In this document: one piece after another, positions 35,506 to 44,383 of the stretch
Layout: the number at the start of each line of letters is the position of its first letter
How positions within the stretch are numbered: position 1 is the stretch's first letter
Source: JAWWOW01 sp033851265
Lineage (GTDB): Bacteria > Actinomycetota > Actinomycetes > JAWWOW01
NCBI GenBank assembly: GCA_033851265.1
Contig: JAWWOW010000003.1
Coordinates: forward strand, 372,001-436,000
Length of the DNA: 64,000 nt
Direction: 5' to 3'
The notes under the pieces: model-generated
Database searches by the model: none
What the model was told of the DNA's origin: nothing
What the model saw: the letters and a program-made list of their open reading frames with translations, nothing else
Position numbers and translations under genes: made by a program

Positions 35506-38500
35506 ATGACGCTCTCCGGTCTCCTCGCCGCCGTCGGCGCTGATCCCGCGCTCGCCGCCACCCGCGACGCGGTCGGTCAGCCGTCACTCGAGCTTGCCGC
35601 ACCAGCCTCGCTGCGCCCGTTGATCGCGGCTGTGATCGCGGCGGAAGCGCCACAGGGTGGGGGCCGACCCGTGCTGGCCGTGACCGCGACCGGTCGCGAA
35701 GCCGAAGACCTCGTCGTACAACTCCGGTCGTTCCTGAGACCGGATTCCGTCGCCGAGTATCCGGCGTGGGAGACGTTGCCGCACGAGCGACTGTCTCCGC
35801 GCGCGGACACTGTTGGCCGCCGATTGTCCGTGTTGCGTCGGCTGCGCCACCCCGACCCGGATGATCCGGCGAGCACGCCGTTATCGGTGGTCGTCGCACC
35901 GATCCGCTCGTTGCTGCAGCCACAAGTGCGTGGGCTCGGCGACCTCGAGCCGATCCGTATTCGCGCGGGAGACGAGATCGTCCTCGACGACATCGTGGCG
36001 CGACTCGTCGAGATCGCCTACACGCGCGTCGAGCTCGTGGAACGCCGGGGTGAGTTCGCCGTCCGTGGCGGAATCCTCGACGTCTTCCCGCCCGACGACG
36101 AGCATCCTGTGCGCCTCGACCTGTGGGGCGACACCGTCGAGGAGATCCGGCAGTTCGCCGTTTCGGATCAGCGCAGCCTTGGGCCGGCGCCGCACGGTCT
36201 GTGGGCTCCTCCGTGTCGTGAGTTGCTCCTCACCGCCGAGGTTCGTGACCGCGCGAAGCGGCTCGCTGGTGAGTACCCGGGGCTCGTCGACATCCTCGAC
36301 CGCATCGCCGACGGGACTCCCGTCGAAGGGATGGAAGCGCTGGCGCCGGTCCTCACCGACGACATGGAGCTGCTCGTCGACTTGCTGCCGGCGGGTTCGC
36401 ACATCCTGATCTGCGATCCGGAACGCGTCCGTGCGCGCGCGCACGAGCTCATGCGCACAAGCCAGGAGTTCTTGGAAGCCGCATGGGGCGCGGCAGCCAC
36501 CGGGGCGGCGGCGCCGCTCGACCTCGGCGCAGCGGCGTACAAGTCTCTGGGCGAGGTACGTGAGCACGCGCTGGGGCTTGGCATTCCCTGGTGGGGGCTT
36601 TCGCCGTTCACGGCTGACGAGGAGACCTCCACCGACGATGTGCTGACCGTTGCGGCGCGACCAGCCACCTCCTATCGCGGTGATGTGGCGCGCGCATTCG
36701 CCGATGTCCGCGAATGGCTGAGCAACAAATGGCGGGTCGTCCTCATCACCGAGGGACATGGCCCGGCCGAACGCCTGACAGAGGCGCTCACCGGCGACGA
36801 CGTGGCCGCGCGCCTTGTCGCTGACCTGGACACTCCGCCGGAGCCAGCGGTCGCACACGTCGTGACCGGGCTGCTCGACCACGGGTTTGTTCACGATGCG
36901 CTGCGCCTCGCCGTGCTGACAGAGACCGACCTGGCCGGTGCGCGTACGTCGACAAAAGACATGCGACGCATGCCGAGTCGTCGACGTGGCGGTCTTGACC
37001 TGCTCGCGCTCGAGGCCGACGACTTCGTTGTACACGAGCAGCATGGTGTGGGTCGCTACGTCGAGATGGTGCAGCGCACCGTGGCCGGCGCGACCCGCGA
37101 CTACCTCGTGTTGGAGTACGCGCGGGGTGACCGGCTCTATGTGCCAACCGATGCCCTCGAGCAGGTCACTCGCTACTCCGGCGGCGAGTCACCGTCACTC
37201 GACCGGCTCGGCGGAGCGGACTGGGCCAAACGCAAGGGTCGGGCGCGGAAGGCGGTGCGCGAGATCGCAGCCGGGCTCATCCGCCTGTACTCCGCGCGGA
37301 TGGCGAGTCCTGGCCACGCATTCGGCCCGGACACGCCTTGGCAGCGCGAGCTCGAGGATGCGTTCCCGTACGTCGAGACGCCCGACCAGCTGCAGTCCAT
37401 CGAGGAAGTCAAAGCCGACATGGAAGCGCCCGTGCCGATGGACCGGGTCATCTGCGGCGATGTCGGCTACGGCAAGACCGAGATCGCGGTTCGAGCTGCC
37501 TTCAAAGCGGTGATGGACGGCAAGCAGGTGGCTGTCCTCGTGCCGACAACGTTGCTCGCACAGCAGCATCTCGCGACGTTCACAGAGCGCTTCGCGGCGT
37601 TCCCTGTCACGGTGCGCGTCGACAGCCGGTTCAACACGACGAAAGAGCACGCAGAGGTGCTGGCCGGGATCTCTGACGGCTCGGTCGATGTGGTGATCGG
37701 CACGCATCGCCTGCTCTCACCAGAGGTGCAGTTCAAAGACCTTGGCCTCGTGATCGTCGACGAGGAGCAGCGCTTCGGGGTCGAGCACAAGGAATACCTG
37801 AAGGCTGTGCGCGCCAACGTTGACGTCCTCACGATGAGTGCGACGCCCATCCCGCGCACGCTCGAGATGGCCATCACGGGCATCCGGCAGATGTCGACGA
37901 TCCAGACACCCCCCGAAGAACGTCACCCCGTGCTCACGTTCGTCGGTGCGTACGAGGAGCGGCAGATCGCTGCAGCGATTCGTCGTGAGCTGCTCCGCGA
38001 AGGCCAGGTCTTCTTCGTGCACAACCGCGTTGAGTCGATCGATAAGGCTGCTGCGCACATCCGCAACCTTGTTCCCGAAGCACGGGTCGGCGTTGCGCAT
38101 GGCCAGCTGAACGAAGACCTGCTCGAACGCATGATGGTCGACTTCTGGGAGCGCGAGTACGACGTACTCGTCTGCACGACCATCGTCGAGAGTGGCCTCG
38201 ACATTTCCAATGCCAACACGCTCATCGTCGAGCGCGCCGACATGATGGGGCTCTCGCAGCTGCACCAGTTGCGCGGCCGGGTCGGTCGGGGACGCGAACG
38301 CGGCTATGCCTACTTCCTTTATCCGCCGGAGAAGCCACTCACCGAGCTGGCTCACGACCGGCTCGCGACGGTTGCCCAGCACACCGAGTTCGGCGCTGGC
38401 ATGGCAGTCGCGATGAAGGATCTCGAGATCCGTGGGGCGGGCAACCTGCTCGGTGGGGAGCAGTCCGGTCACATCGCGGCGGTCGGTTTCGATCTCTATC

Positions 38501-39054
38501 TGCGCCTGGTCGGCGAGGCCGTCGCGGACTTCAAGGGCGAGCCCGCCGAGGAACTCGCAGACGTCAAGATCGATCTGCCGATCGATGCGCATCTGCCGCA
38601 TGACTACGCGCCGGGCGAACGGCTGCGGTTGGAGGCGTACCGCCGTATTGCGGGTGCCGCTGAAGATGCAGAGGTCGATGCCGTCCGTGCCGAGCTCATC
38701 GATCGGTTCGGACCGCCGCCGCCGCCCGTCGACAACCTGCTGGCCGTTGCCCGCCTGCGGGTCGCGGCGCGCCGCGCCGGCTTGACCGAGATCGGACTGG
38801 CCGGACAACACGTGCGGTTCGGCTCGGTGCAGCTTCCCGAGTCACGGCAAGTACGCCTGCAGCGGGTGTACCCACGCAGCATCATCAAGGCGGCGACGTC
38901 GGCGATACTCGTGCCGCGGCCGGCCACCGCTCGGATCGGCGGTACGCCGGTGCGAGACCTCGACCTGCTCACCTGGGTATACGAGGTCATCGACACAGTG
39001 ATCCTCGACGGGACCTCCGGCGGGGTCGGTTCCGCCTCCGAGACAGGGACATAG
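35506..39054 (+). CDS. mfd: Transcription-repair coupling factor
   Basis: 1182 residues, full length. Displaces stalled RNA polymerase and recruits UvrA. The N-terminal UvrB-homology region is followed by the RNA-polymerase-interacting domain (DFVVHEQHGVGRYVEM near residue 505). Helicase motifs are intact: CGDVGYGKTEIAVRAA (Walker A) near 647, VIVDEEQRFGVEHKEYLK (DEEQ) near 747, TMSATPIPRTLEMA, TTIVESGLDISNANTLIV and LRGRVGRGRERGYAY. The C-terminal TRCF domain follows. A TACCCT box lies 12 nt before the ATG. It leads the conserved mfd-surA-like-mazG-eno block. Confidence 0.97.
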   Translation: MTLSGLLAAVGADPALAATRDAVGQPSLELAAPASLRPLIAAVIAAEAPQGGGRPVLAVTATGREAEDLVVQLRSFLRPDSVAEYPAWETLPHERLSPRADTVGRRLSVLRRLRHPDPDDPASTPLSVVVAPIRSLLQPQVRGLGDLEPIRIRAGDEIVLDDIVARLVEIAYTRVELVERRGEFAVRGGILDVFPPDDEHPVRLDLWGDTVEEIRQFAVSDQRSLGPAPHGLWAPPCRELLLTAEVRDRAKRLAGEYPGLVDILDRIADGTPVEGMEALAPVLTDDMELLVDLLPAGSHILICDPERVRARAHELMRTSQEFLEAAWGAAATGAAAPLDLGAAAYKSLGEVREHALGLGIPWWGLSPFTADEETSTDDVLTVAARPATSYRGDVARAFADVREWLSNKWRVVLITEGHGPAERLTEALTGDDVAARLVADLDTPPEPAVAHVVTGLLDHGFVHDALRLAVLTETDLAGARTSTKDMRRMPSRRRGGLDLLALEADDFVVHEQHGVGRYVEMVQRTVAGATRDYLVLEYARGDRLYVPTDALEQVTRYSGGESPSLDRLGGADWAKRKGRARKAVREIAAGLIRLYSARMASPGHAFGPDTPWQRELEDAFPYVETPDQLQSIEEVKADMEAPVPMDRVICGDVGYGKTEIAVRAAFKAVMDGKQVAVLVPTTLLAQQHLATFTERFAAFPVTVRVDSRFNTTKEHAEVLAGISDGSVDVVIGTHRLLSPEVQFKDLGLVIVDEEQRFGVEHKEYLKAVRANVDVLTMSATPIPRTLEMAITGIRQMSTIQTPPEERHPVLTFVGAYEERQIAAAIRRELLREGQVFFVHNRVESIDKAAAHIRNLVPEARVGVAHGQLNEDLLERMMVDFWEREYDVLVCTTIVESGLDISNANTLIVERADMMGLSQLHQLRGRVGRGRERGYAYFLYPPEKPLTELAHDRLATVAQHTEFGAGMAVAMKDLEIRGAGNLLGGEQSGHIAAVGFDLYLRLVGEAVADFKGEPAEELADVKIDLPIDAHLPHDYAPGERLRLEAYRRIAGAAEDAEVDAVRAELIDRFGPPPPPVDNLLAVARLRVAARRAGLTEIGLAGQHVRFGSVQLPESRQVRLQRVYPRSIIKAATSAILVPRPATARIGGTPVRDLDLLTWVYEVIDTVILDGTSGGVGSASETGT

Positions 39055-39059
39055 CAAAC

Positions 39060-40139
39060 TTGCCTCCCGTGACACCCCCACGCAGCCGCCGCGCCGGCGC
39101 CGTTCTCGCCGCGACCGGTTGCGCACTCGCAGCGATCGCGTTGTCGGCGTGCCGGCCCGCGCACACCGGCGCGGCAGCCGTTGTTGGCTCCGATTCGATC
39201 GCGGTTGCCACCGTCCAGCGTCAGGCGACGCAAGTCCTGAACGCAGCCGACGACCAGACCTCCTCGGCGCTCAACGGCCAAGAAGCCGCGTTGCAGCGGC
39301 AGGTTCTCACCCGGTTGATCGATGGGCTCATTCTCGAAGCCGCCGCCCGCGCGAAGGGCGTCACGGTGACCGACGGGGAAATCGACGTACAGCAGTCGGC
39401 TCTGTTGAAGCAGACAGGCGGCGAGGACCAGCTCCGGCAGCAGGCGATCCAGAGCGGGATCGCTCCCGGCAACATCCGCTCGGTTGTCCGCCAGTTGACG
39501 CTCAACACGAAACTCGCGGCGGCCGTCGTCTCGAACGTCACCGTGACGCAGGCTCAGCTGCAGGCCGAGTACCAGAAGAACCTCGCCGAGTTGGACCAGG
39601 TACGCGCGGCGCACATCTTGGTGCGTGACCAGGCCAAGGCCGAGTCACTGCTCGCGCAGGTGCGGGCCGACATCAGCCGATTCCCGGCCCTGGCTCGGGC
39701 CAACTCTCTCGACACGAACTCAAAGGACAACGGCGGTGATCTCGGGGCTCACGGTCAGTCGGCGTTCGACCCGGCATTCGGCAAAGTCCTCTTTGCGGCG
39801 AAGCCTGGGTCGCTCTTCGTCTTCCATTCGCGCTTCGGCTGGCACGTCGTCCATCTGATCGCACATCCGCGGACAACACTGGAACAGGCAACTCCTCAAC
39901 TGCGTCTGGCGATCCTCAAGACCGAGTCCGACAAGCGGCTGAATGACCTGCTCAACACCGTGATGCGCCAACTACGCATCAGCGTGAATCCGCGCTACGG
40001 CTACTGGAATGCGCAGGACCGCTCCGTAGCGGCGCCCCGTGACAACGATCGGCTGTCCCGTCCCGAGCCCACACCAGCACCGACGCCGACCGGTCAACTC
40101 GTTCCCGGTCAGCAGCCGCAGGCACCACCGAGTGGCTGA
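39060..40139 (+). CDS. SurA/PrsA-like peptidyl-prolyl isomerase lipoprotein
   Basis: 359 residues from TTG 39060 (AGGGA ten bases upstream); GTG 39069 is an alternative. N-terminal lipoprotein signal with lipobox LSAC near residue 31, then a SurA_N-like helical chaperone domain (about 40-170), and a parvulin domain (about 180-275: VRAAHILVRDQAKAESLLAQ, DLGAHGQSAFDPAFGKVLF, GWHVVHLI). The C-terminal tail is Pro/Gln-rich. It folds secreted proteins on the outer face of the membrane. It overlaps mazG by 8 nt. Confidence 0.87.
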   Translation: MPPVTPPRSRRAGAVLAATGCALAAIALSACRPAHTGAAAVVGSDSIAVATVQRQATQVLNAADDQTSSALNGQEAALQRQVLTRLIDGLILEAAARAKGVTVTDGEIDVQQSALLKQTGGEDQLRQQAIQSGIAPGNIRSVVRQLTLNTKLAAAVVSNVTVTQAQLQAEYQKNLAELDQVRAAHILVRDQAKAESLLAQVRADISRFPALARANSLDTNSKDNGGDLGAHGQSAFDPAFGKVLFAAKPGSLFVFHSRFGWHVVHLIAHPRTTLEQATPQLRLAILKTESDKRLNDLLNTVMRQLRISVNPRYGYWNAQDRSVAAPRDNDRLSRPEPTPAPTPTGQLVPGQQPQAPPSG

Positions 40140-40791
40140 CGCCCGTGACGAACGTCGAGGAGCCAGCCTCCTCGACCTCGTCGCGGTTCAGGACAGGCTG
40201 CGTTCGCCGGGTGGTTGTCCATGGGATGCCGAGCAAACGCACGCGTCGCTCGTCCCTTATCTGATCGAAGAGGCCTACGAGGCACTCGAGGCGATCGAGA
40301 CCGGCGACAGCGCACACTTGCGCGAGGAGCTGGGCGATCTGTTGTTGCAGATCGTCTTCCATGCGCGAATTGCTGAAGAGGATGCGACGGACCCGTGGTC
40401 GATCGACGATGTCGCCGCGGGCATAACGGAAAAGTTGGTACGCCGTCACCCACACGTCTTCGGTGATGCGACGGCCGAGACGGCTGCCGAGGTCGAGGCG
40501 AACTGGGAGCAGATCAAGATCGCGGAAAAGGGGCGGACGTCACTGACGGACGGCGTACCCATCGCGCAGCCGGCGCTCGCCCTCGCGGATGCGTTGTGGA
40601 GACGGGCTACCCGGGCCGGCGTACCGGCCTCGATGCGGCCGGACGGCGACGACGTCGGTTCACGGCTGTTCCGACTTGTTGCCGAAGCACGTGCCAGCGG
40701 CGTCGATCCTGAGGCGGCGTTGCGTGCGACTGCACGCGAATTCCGTGACAGCGTGGCCGACTGGGAACGGGACACCGCCAGCGGGTCGTGA
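40132..40791 (+). CDS. mazG: MazG nucleoside triphosphate pyrophosphohydrolase
   Basis: 219 residues from GTG 40132, overlapping the previous stop. LRSPGGCPWDAEQTHASLVPYLIEEAYEALEAIE is the metal- and NTP-binding region (EExxE type) and LREELGDLLLQIVFHARIAEE supplies the ExxD part. It hydrolyses (d)NTPs, including non-canonical ones, to monophosphates. The frame is open back to 40039 but that part lies within the preceding gene. One complete MazG domain is evident; the second half is helical. Confidence 0.92.
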   Translation: MADARDERRGASLLDLVAVQDRLRSPGGCPWDAEQTHASLVPYLIEEAYEALEAIETGDSAHLREELGDLLLQIVFHARIAEEDATDPWSIDDVAAGITEKLVRRHPHVFGDATAETAAEVEANWEQIKIAEKGRTSLTDGVPIAQPALALADALWRRATRAGVPASMRPDGDDVGSRLFRLVAEARASGVDPEAALRATAREFRDSVADWERDTASGS

Positions 40792-40824
40792 GCGACGTTG
40801 CCCGGTTACCGAGCGTGCGGCGGC

Positions 40825-40830
40825 TAGGCT
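40825..40830 (+). promoter_or_regulatory. -10 box for a leaderless eno transcript
   Basis: TAGGCT ends six bases before the eno GTG, so transcription would start at or next to the first base of the start codon. There is no Shine-Dalgarno sequence. This TANNNT-6/7-start arrangement recurs in the window. Confidence 0.55.
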
Positions 40831-40836
40831 CGGCGC

Positions 40837-42156
40837 GTGGCATCTATCGAAGCTGTTGGCGCGCGCGAGATTCTCGACTCGCGTGGCAACCCGACCATTG
40901 AGGTCGAGGTCGCACTGGACGACAGCACGTTTGCTCGCGCGGCTGTGCCGAGTGGCGCGTCGACGGGTGCATTCGAAGCCGTCGAGCTGCGCGATGGTGG
41001 CGAGCGATACGGCGGCAAGGGTGTCGAGCGAGCGGTGCGCGCCGTACTCGAAGAGATCGGACCTGCGCTGGCAGGCCGCGAGGCCAGTGAGCAGCGGCTG
41101 ATCGACCAGGTGCTCTGCGACCTCGACGGGACACCCGACAAGTCGCGCCTTGGTGCCAACGCCGTCCTCGGTGCTTCCCTCGCTGTCGCCCGCGCATCCG
41201 CGGAGTCGGCGGACCTGCCGTTGTTCCGCTATGTCGGCGGGGCGACAGCTCATCTGCTGCCGGTTCCGATGATGAACATCCTCAATGGCGGTGCGCACGC
41301 CGACACCGACGTCGACATCCAAGAGTTCATGATCGCGCCGATCGGCGCGGCGACCTTTGCGGAGGCCCTGCGCTGGGGGGCCGAGACCTACCACGCGTTG
41401 AAGGCCGTGCTGAAGGCACGCGGCCTCGCGACGGGCCTCGGCGACGAGGGCGGCTTCGCGCCGAACCTCCCGACCAACCGCGAGGCGCTCGACCTCATCA
41501 TCGAAGGCATCAGCAAGGCCGGGTTCCGGGCCGGGGAAGACATCGCGTTGGCTCTCGACGTTGCCGCGACCGAGTTCTACGACGACGGCGCTTACCTGTT
41601 CGAAGGCACGCGCAAAACCGCCGACGAGATGATCGCCTACTACGCGGATCTGGTTTCGGCCTACCCATTGGTGTCGATCGAAGATCCGATGAGCGAGGAG
41701 GACTGGGCCGGCTGGGTCAGCATCACGACTCGGCTCGGCGACCTCGTGCAGCTGGTCGGCGACGACCTGTTCGTCACCAACCCCGAGCGGCTTTCACGTG
41801 GCATCCGCGATGGCGCAGCTAACGCTTTGCTCGTGAAGGTCAACCAGATCGGCACGCTGTCCGAAACGCTCGACGCGGTCAGCCTCGCGCACCGCAACGG
41901 CTACGCGTGCATGATGAGCCACCGCTCTGGCGAGACTGAAGACACGACGATCGCTGATCTCGCAGTCGCAACGGACTGCGGCCAGATCAAGACTGGCGCG
42001 CCCGCACGTAGCGAGCGGGTGGCGAAGTACAACCAGCTGCTGCGGATAGAAGAGGAGCTCGACGACGCGGCGAGGTACGCCGGCGCGTTGGCGTTCCCAC
42101 TCTCAGCCGCTGCTGGGACGCCGGCATCTCCTGCGACGTCAGATCCGAGCGGATAG
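40837..42156 (+). CDS. eno: Enolase
   Basis: Converts 2-phosphoglycerate to phosphoenolpyruvate in glycolysis. The 439 residues show AREILDSRGNPTIEVEV near 9, PSGASTGAFEAVELRDG, catalytic-site GDEGGFAPNL near 205, and the metal ligands in ALDVAATEFY, SIEDPMSEEDW and VGDDLFVTN. The catalytic lysine is in LLVKVNQIGTLSET, and MSHRSGETEDTTIADLAVA is the C-terminal signature. The last ~15 residues are an Ala/Ser/Pro tail beyond the usual end. GTG 40837 seems to be read from a leaderless mRNA. DivIC lies 11 nt downstream. Confidence 0.97.
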   Translation: MASIEAVGAREILDSRGNPTIEVEVALDDSTFARAAVPSGASTGAFEAVELRDGGERYGGKGVERAVRAVLEEIGPALAGREASEQRLIDQVLCDLDGTPDKSRLGANAVLGASLAVARASAESADLPLFRYVGGATAHLLPVPMMNILNGGAHADTDVDIQEFMIAPIGAATFAEALRWGAETYHALKAVLKARGLATGLGDEGGFAPNLPTNREALDLIIEGISKAGFRAGEDIALALDVAATEFYDDGAYLFEGTRKTADEMIAYYADLVSAYPLVSIEDPMSEEDWAGWVSITTRLGDLVQLVGDDLFVTNPERLSRGIRDGAANALLVKVNQIGTLSETLDAVSLAHRNGYACMMSHRSGETEDTTIADLAVATDCGQIKTGAPARSERVAKYNQLLRIEEELDDAARYAGALAFPLSAAAGTPASPATSDPSG

Positions 42157-42167
42157 CGGCACACCTC

Positions 42168-42752
42168 ATGCGACTTCCCCGCCGCCGCCCAACCACTCGC
42201 CGACCCCCAACATCTTCGCGGTCTAATCGTGCTCGCCGTCCTGCCGTGCACCGTCGTACGTCCGGTGTGGCCACAGCTCCACCCGACGGGCGACGGCGGA
42301 CCGGGCTCACTTCACGCGCTGGCATCCTGGCTGTTGCGTTTTGCGCGGTGTTGCTGACGCTGGCCGTTCCACTGCAGCAGTACCTCGCGCAGCGCGGCCA
42401 ACTCGCAGAGCTCGCTGGCCAGGAGCGAGCCGCCAAGAAGCGTGTTGCCGCGTTGGAGCAGGCGCGGGCGCAGTGGCAGGATCCGGCGTTCATCAGGCAG
42501 CAAGCCCGTCAGCGGCTGCATTTCGTGAAGCCTGGTGAGACGGCCTACGTCATCGTTGACCCGACACCGTCCACGACTGCGCCGTCCGTCGCTCCGGTGC
42601 CGCAACAGTCCGCGGCGCCGAAGGGCGCGTGGTACGGCACCTTGTGGTCGACGGTCGAGACGGCAGGGCGTGCGGAGCCAAAGCCCGCGCCATCCACGCG
42701 GCCGCAGCAGCCGACGCCGCGACCGATCGGTCCATCACCCCGCGCGCACTGA
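42168..42752 (+). CDS. FtsB/DivIC-like septum formation initiator
   Basis: 194 residues. A long basic N terminus is followed by one membrane helix (ILAVAFCAVLLTLAVPLQQYL, about residues 53-73) and a coiled coil (about 74-105), then the conserved block DPAFIRQQARQRLHFVKPGETAYVIV. The C-terminal 70 residues are Pro/Ser/Thr-rich and extracytoplasmic. It is a divisome protein that would pair with FtsL and FtsQ. The eno-divIC-DUF501-ppx order is actinobacterial. Confidence 0.88.
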   Translation: MRLPRRRPTTRRPPTSSRSNRARRPAVHRRTSGVATAPPDGRRRTGLTSRAGILAVAFCAVLLTLAVPLQQYLAQRGQLAELAGQERAAKKRVAALEQARAQWQDPAFIRQQARQRLHFVKPGETAYVIVDPTPSTTAPSVAPVPQQSAAPKGAWYGTLWSTVETAGRAEPKPAPSTRPQQPTPRPIGPSPRAH

Positions 42753-42760
42753 GCGTTACC

Positions 42761-43231
42761 GTGCAGCCCGAAGACGTCGCGGTCGTCGCCGCCCAGTTGG
42801 GTCGGCAACCGCGCGCGATGCGTGCCGTGGCGCACCGCTGTGCGTGCGGACTGCCTGATGTCGTCGAGACATCACCGCGGCTCGCAGACGGCTCGCCTTT
42901 TCCGACCGTGTACTACCTGACGTGTCCGCGCGTGTGCTCGGCAGTTGGTCGGCTGGAAGCGTCCGGCGTGATGCGAGAGATGAACGAACGCTTGGCAACC
43001 GACCCTGTTCTCTTAGCGAAGTACGAGGCGGCGACGCGCGACTACCTCGCCCGTCGTGATGCTATGGAGCGCCTGCCCGGCGATCCGACCGCAGGCGGGA
43101 TGCCAAATCGGGTGAAGTGCTTGCACGTGCACGTCGCGCACTCGCTCGCGGTTGGGCCGGGCATCAACCCCATTGGGGACGAGGCGCTCGACGCGCTCAC
43201 CGCATGGTGGGAGCAGGGACCATGCGTGTAG
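42761..43231 (+). CDS. DUF501 family protein
   Basis: 156 residues from GTG 42761. The family blocks QLGRQPRAMRAVAHRCACGLP, PFPTVYYLTCPRVCSAVGRLE, and MPNRVKCLHVHVAHSLAVGPG are intact, with several Cys and His residues (CACG, LTCPRVC, KCLHVHVAH) that could bind a metal. Function is unknown; the gene is nearly always between divIC and ppx in Actinomycetota. It overlaps the ppx start by 10 nt. Confidence 0.87.
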   Translation: MQPEDVAVVAAQLGRQPRAMRAVAHRCACGLPDVVETSPRLADGSPFPTVYYLTCPRVCSAVGRLEASGVMREMNERLATDPVLLAKYEAATRDYLARRDAMERLPGDPTAGGMPNRVKCLHVHVAHSLAVGPGINPIGDEALDALTAWWEQGPCV

Positions 43232-44127
43232 CCGCGATTGACTGCGGCACGAACTCGATTCGTCTCCTCATCGCCGACATTGAGGGGTCCTCGCTGGTCG
43301 ATGTGTCGCGGCAGATGCAGATTGTGCGTCTCGGGCAAGGTGTCGACCGGACGGGTCGCCTTGATCCGGCGGCTCTGGACCGCACCCTGGCGGTGCTCCG
43401 TGAGTACGCGAGTGACATCTCTGCGGCAAGCGCATCGCGCGTGCGGATGGTCGCGACCTCGGCGACCCGCGACGCGTCGAACCGCGACGACTTTGTGCGC
43501 GGCGTTCGTGAGGTGCTCGGCGTCGATCCCGAAGTGGTCACGGGTGACGAAGAAGCCGCATTGTCGTTCGCCGGGGCGACGCGCGAACTGTCGTCGGGGG
43601 CGCCATACCTCGTCGTCGACATCGGTGGCGGGTCGACTGAGTTCGTGCTCGGCACTACAACGGTCGACGCGGCGTTGTCCGTCGACGTCGGTTGCGTGCG
43701 AATGACCGAACGTCATTTGCAGGCCGACCCGCCAACCGCCGACCAGGTCAGCGCAGCCACGGCGGACATCGACGCCGTGCTGTCCGACGTCCGCGAAGCA
43801 GTGCCGGTCGAGCGCGCCGAGACACTCGTGGGGCTGGCCGGCTCGGTCACGACCGTCGCGGCGATCGCGTTGGGCTTGCCCGAGTACGACGCAGAGCGCA
43901 TCCACCACTCCCGCATCTCGGCCGCCGACGTACGCCGCGTCACCGATCAACTGCTGGCCATGTCACATGACGACCGTGCCGCGCTCCCAGTCATTCATCC
44001 GGGTCGCGTCGACGTCATTGGCGCCGGTGCATTGATCCTGGCGACGTTGATGGATCGATTCGGCTTCTCCGAAGTCGTCGTCAGTGAGCACGACATCCTC
44101 GACGGGATCGCCTGGTCGTTGGTGTGA
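43222..44127 (+). CDS. ppx: Exopolyphosphatase / guanosine pentaphosphatase family
   Basis: 301 residues from ATG 43222. AAIDCGTNSIRLLIAD is the phosphate-1 loop and LVVDIGGGSTEFVLG near residue 131 the phosphate-2 loop of the ASKHA fold. LVGLAGSVTTVAAIALGL near 207 and VIGAGALILATLMDRFGF complete the nucleotide site. The length matches the short actinobacterial Ppx1/Ppx2 (no HD domain). It hydrolyses polyphosphate or pppGpp. It is the last gene of the housekeeping block before the insertion. Confidence 0.93.
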   Translation: MRVAAIDCGTNSIRLLIADIEGSSLVDVSRQMQIVRLGQGVDRTGRLDPAALDRTLAVLREYASDISAASASRVRMVATSATRDASNRDDFVRGVREVLGVDPEVVTGDEEAALSFAGATRELSSGAPYLVVDIGGGSTEFVLGTTTVDAALSVDVGCVRMTERHLQADPPTADQVSAATADIDAVLSDVREAVPVERAETLVGLAGSVTTVAAIALGLPEYDAERIHHSRISAADVRRVTDQLLAMSHDDRAALPVIHPGRVDVIGAGALILATLMDRFGFSEVVVSEHDILDGIAWSLV

Positions 44128-44148
44128 CGGGCGCAGTCATCGCTTCAC

Positions 44149-44355
44149 TCACTGGCGACAAGGGCCTCGGGTCCGCTGAGGTCTGGTGCGAATGGCCTCA
44201 GCAATGGAGCGGATGTCGGTAGTGCGATAGCCGATCTGGTCCCCATGGATCTCGCTGCCATCGGGTCGGAGGGCGAGCCAGTGACACTCGTGGAGACGCA
44301 AGGCCCATTGGCCTTCGTGGAGAAGTCGATGGTGGTAGCCACACACGAGCGCGAG
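44149..44355 (-). pseudogene. 3' fragment of a DUF222/HNH endonuclease gene split by the element
   Basis: Read on the minus strand from the junction, this encodes ALVCGYHHRLLHEGQWALRL and about 45 further residues to a stop. That is the end of an HNH domain plus tail of a DUF222 (13E12-type) protein. The part before the Ala is missing here and is found at 49.6-50.7 kb, ending GPTDLDNL. Joined at GAG/GAG the two give a continuous GPTDLDNL-ALVCGYHHRLLH, the expected motif. It has no start of its own. Confidence 0.85.
44349..44355. other. Left attachment site (attL) core
   Basis: GCGCGAG here matches GCGTGAG at the right junction, with one mismatch. Left of it the sequence codes for the HNH gene's end; right of it (from 44356) the sequence is foreign to that gene. 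The crossover probably lies in the shared GAG at 44353-44355. Confidence 0.65.
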
Positions 44356-44371
44356 GTTAACCAGTAGTCGC

Positions 44372-44377
44372 TAGTAT
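44372..44377 (+). promoter_or_regulatory. -10 box for a leaderless recombinase transcript
   Basis: TAGTAT ends six bases before the recombinase ATG, and lies only 17 bp inside the element. Excision into a circle would separate this promoter from host sequence on its left and join it to the right end. Confidence 0.45.
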
Positions 44378-44383
44378 CACCCC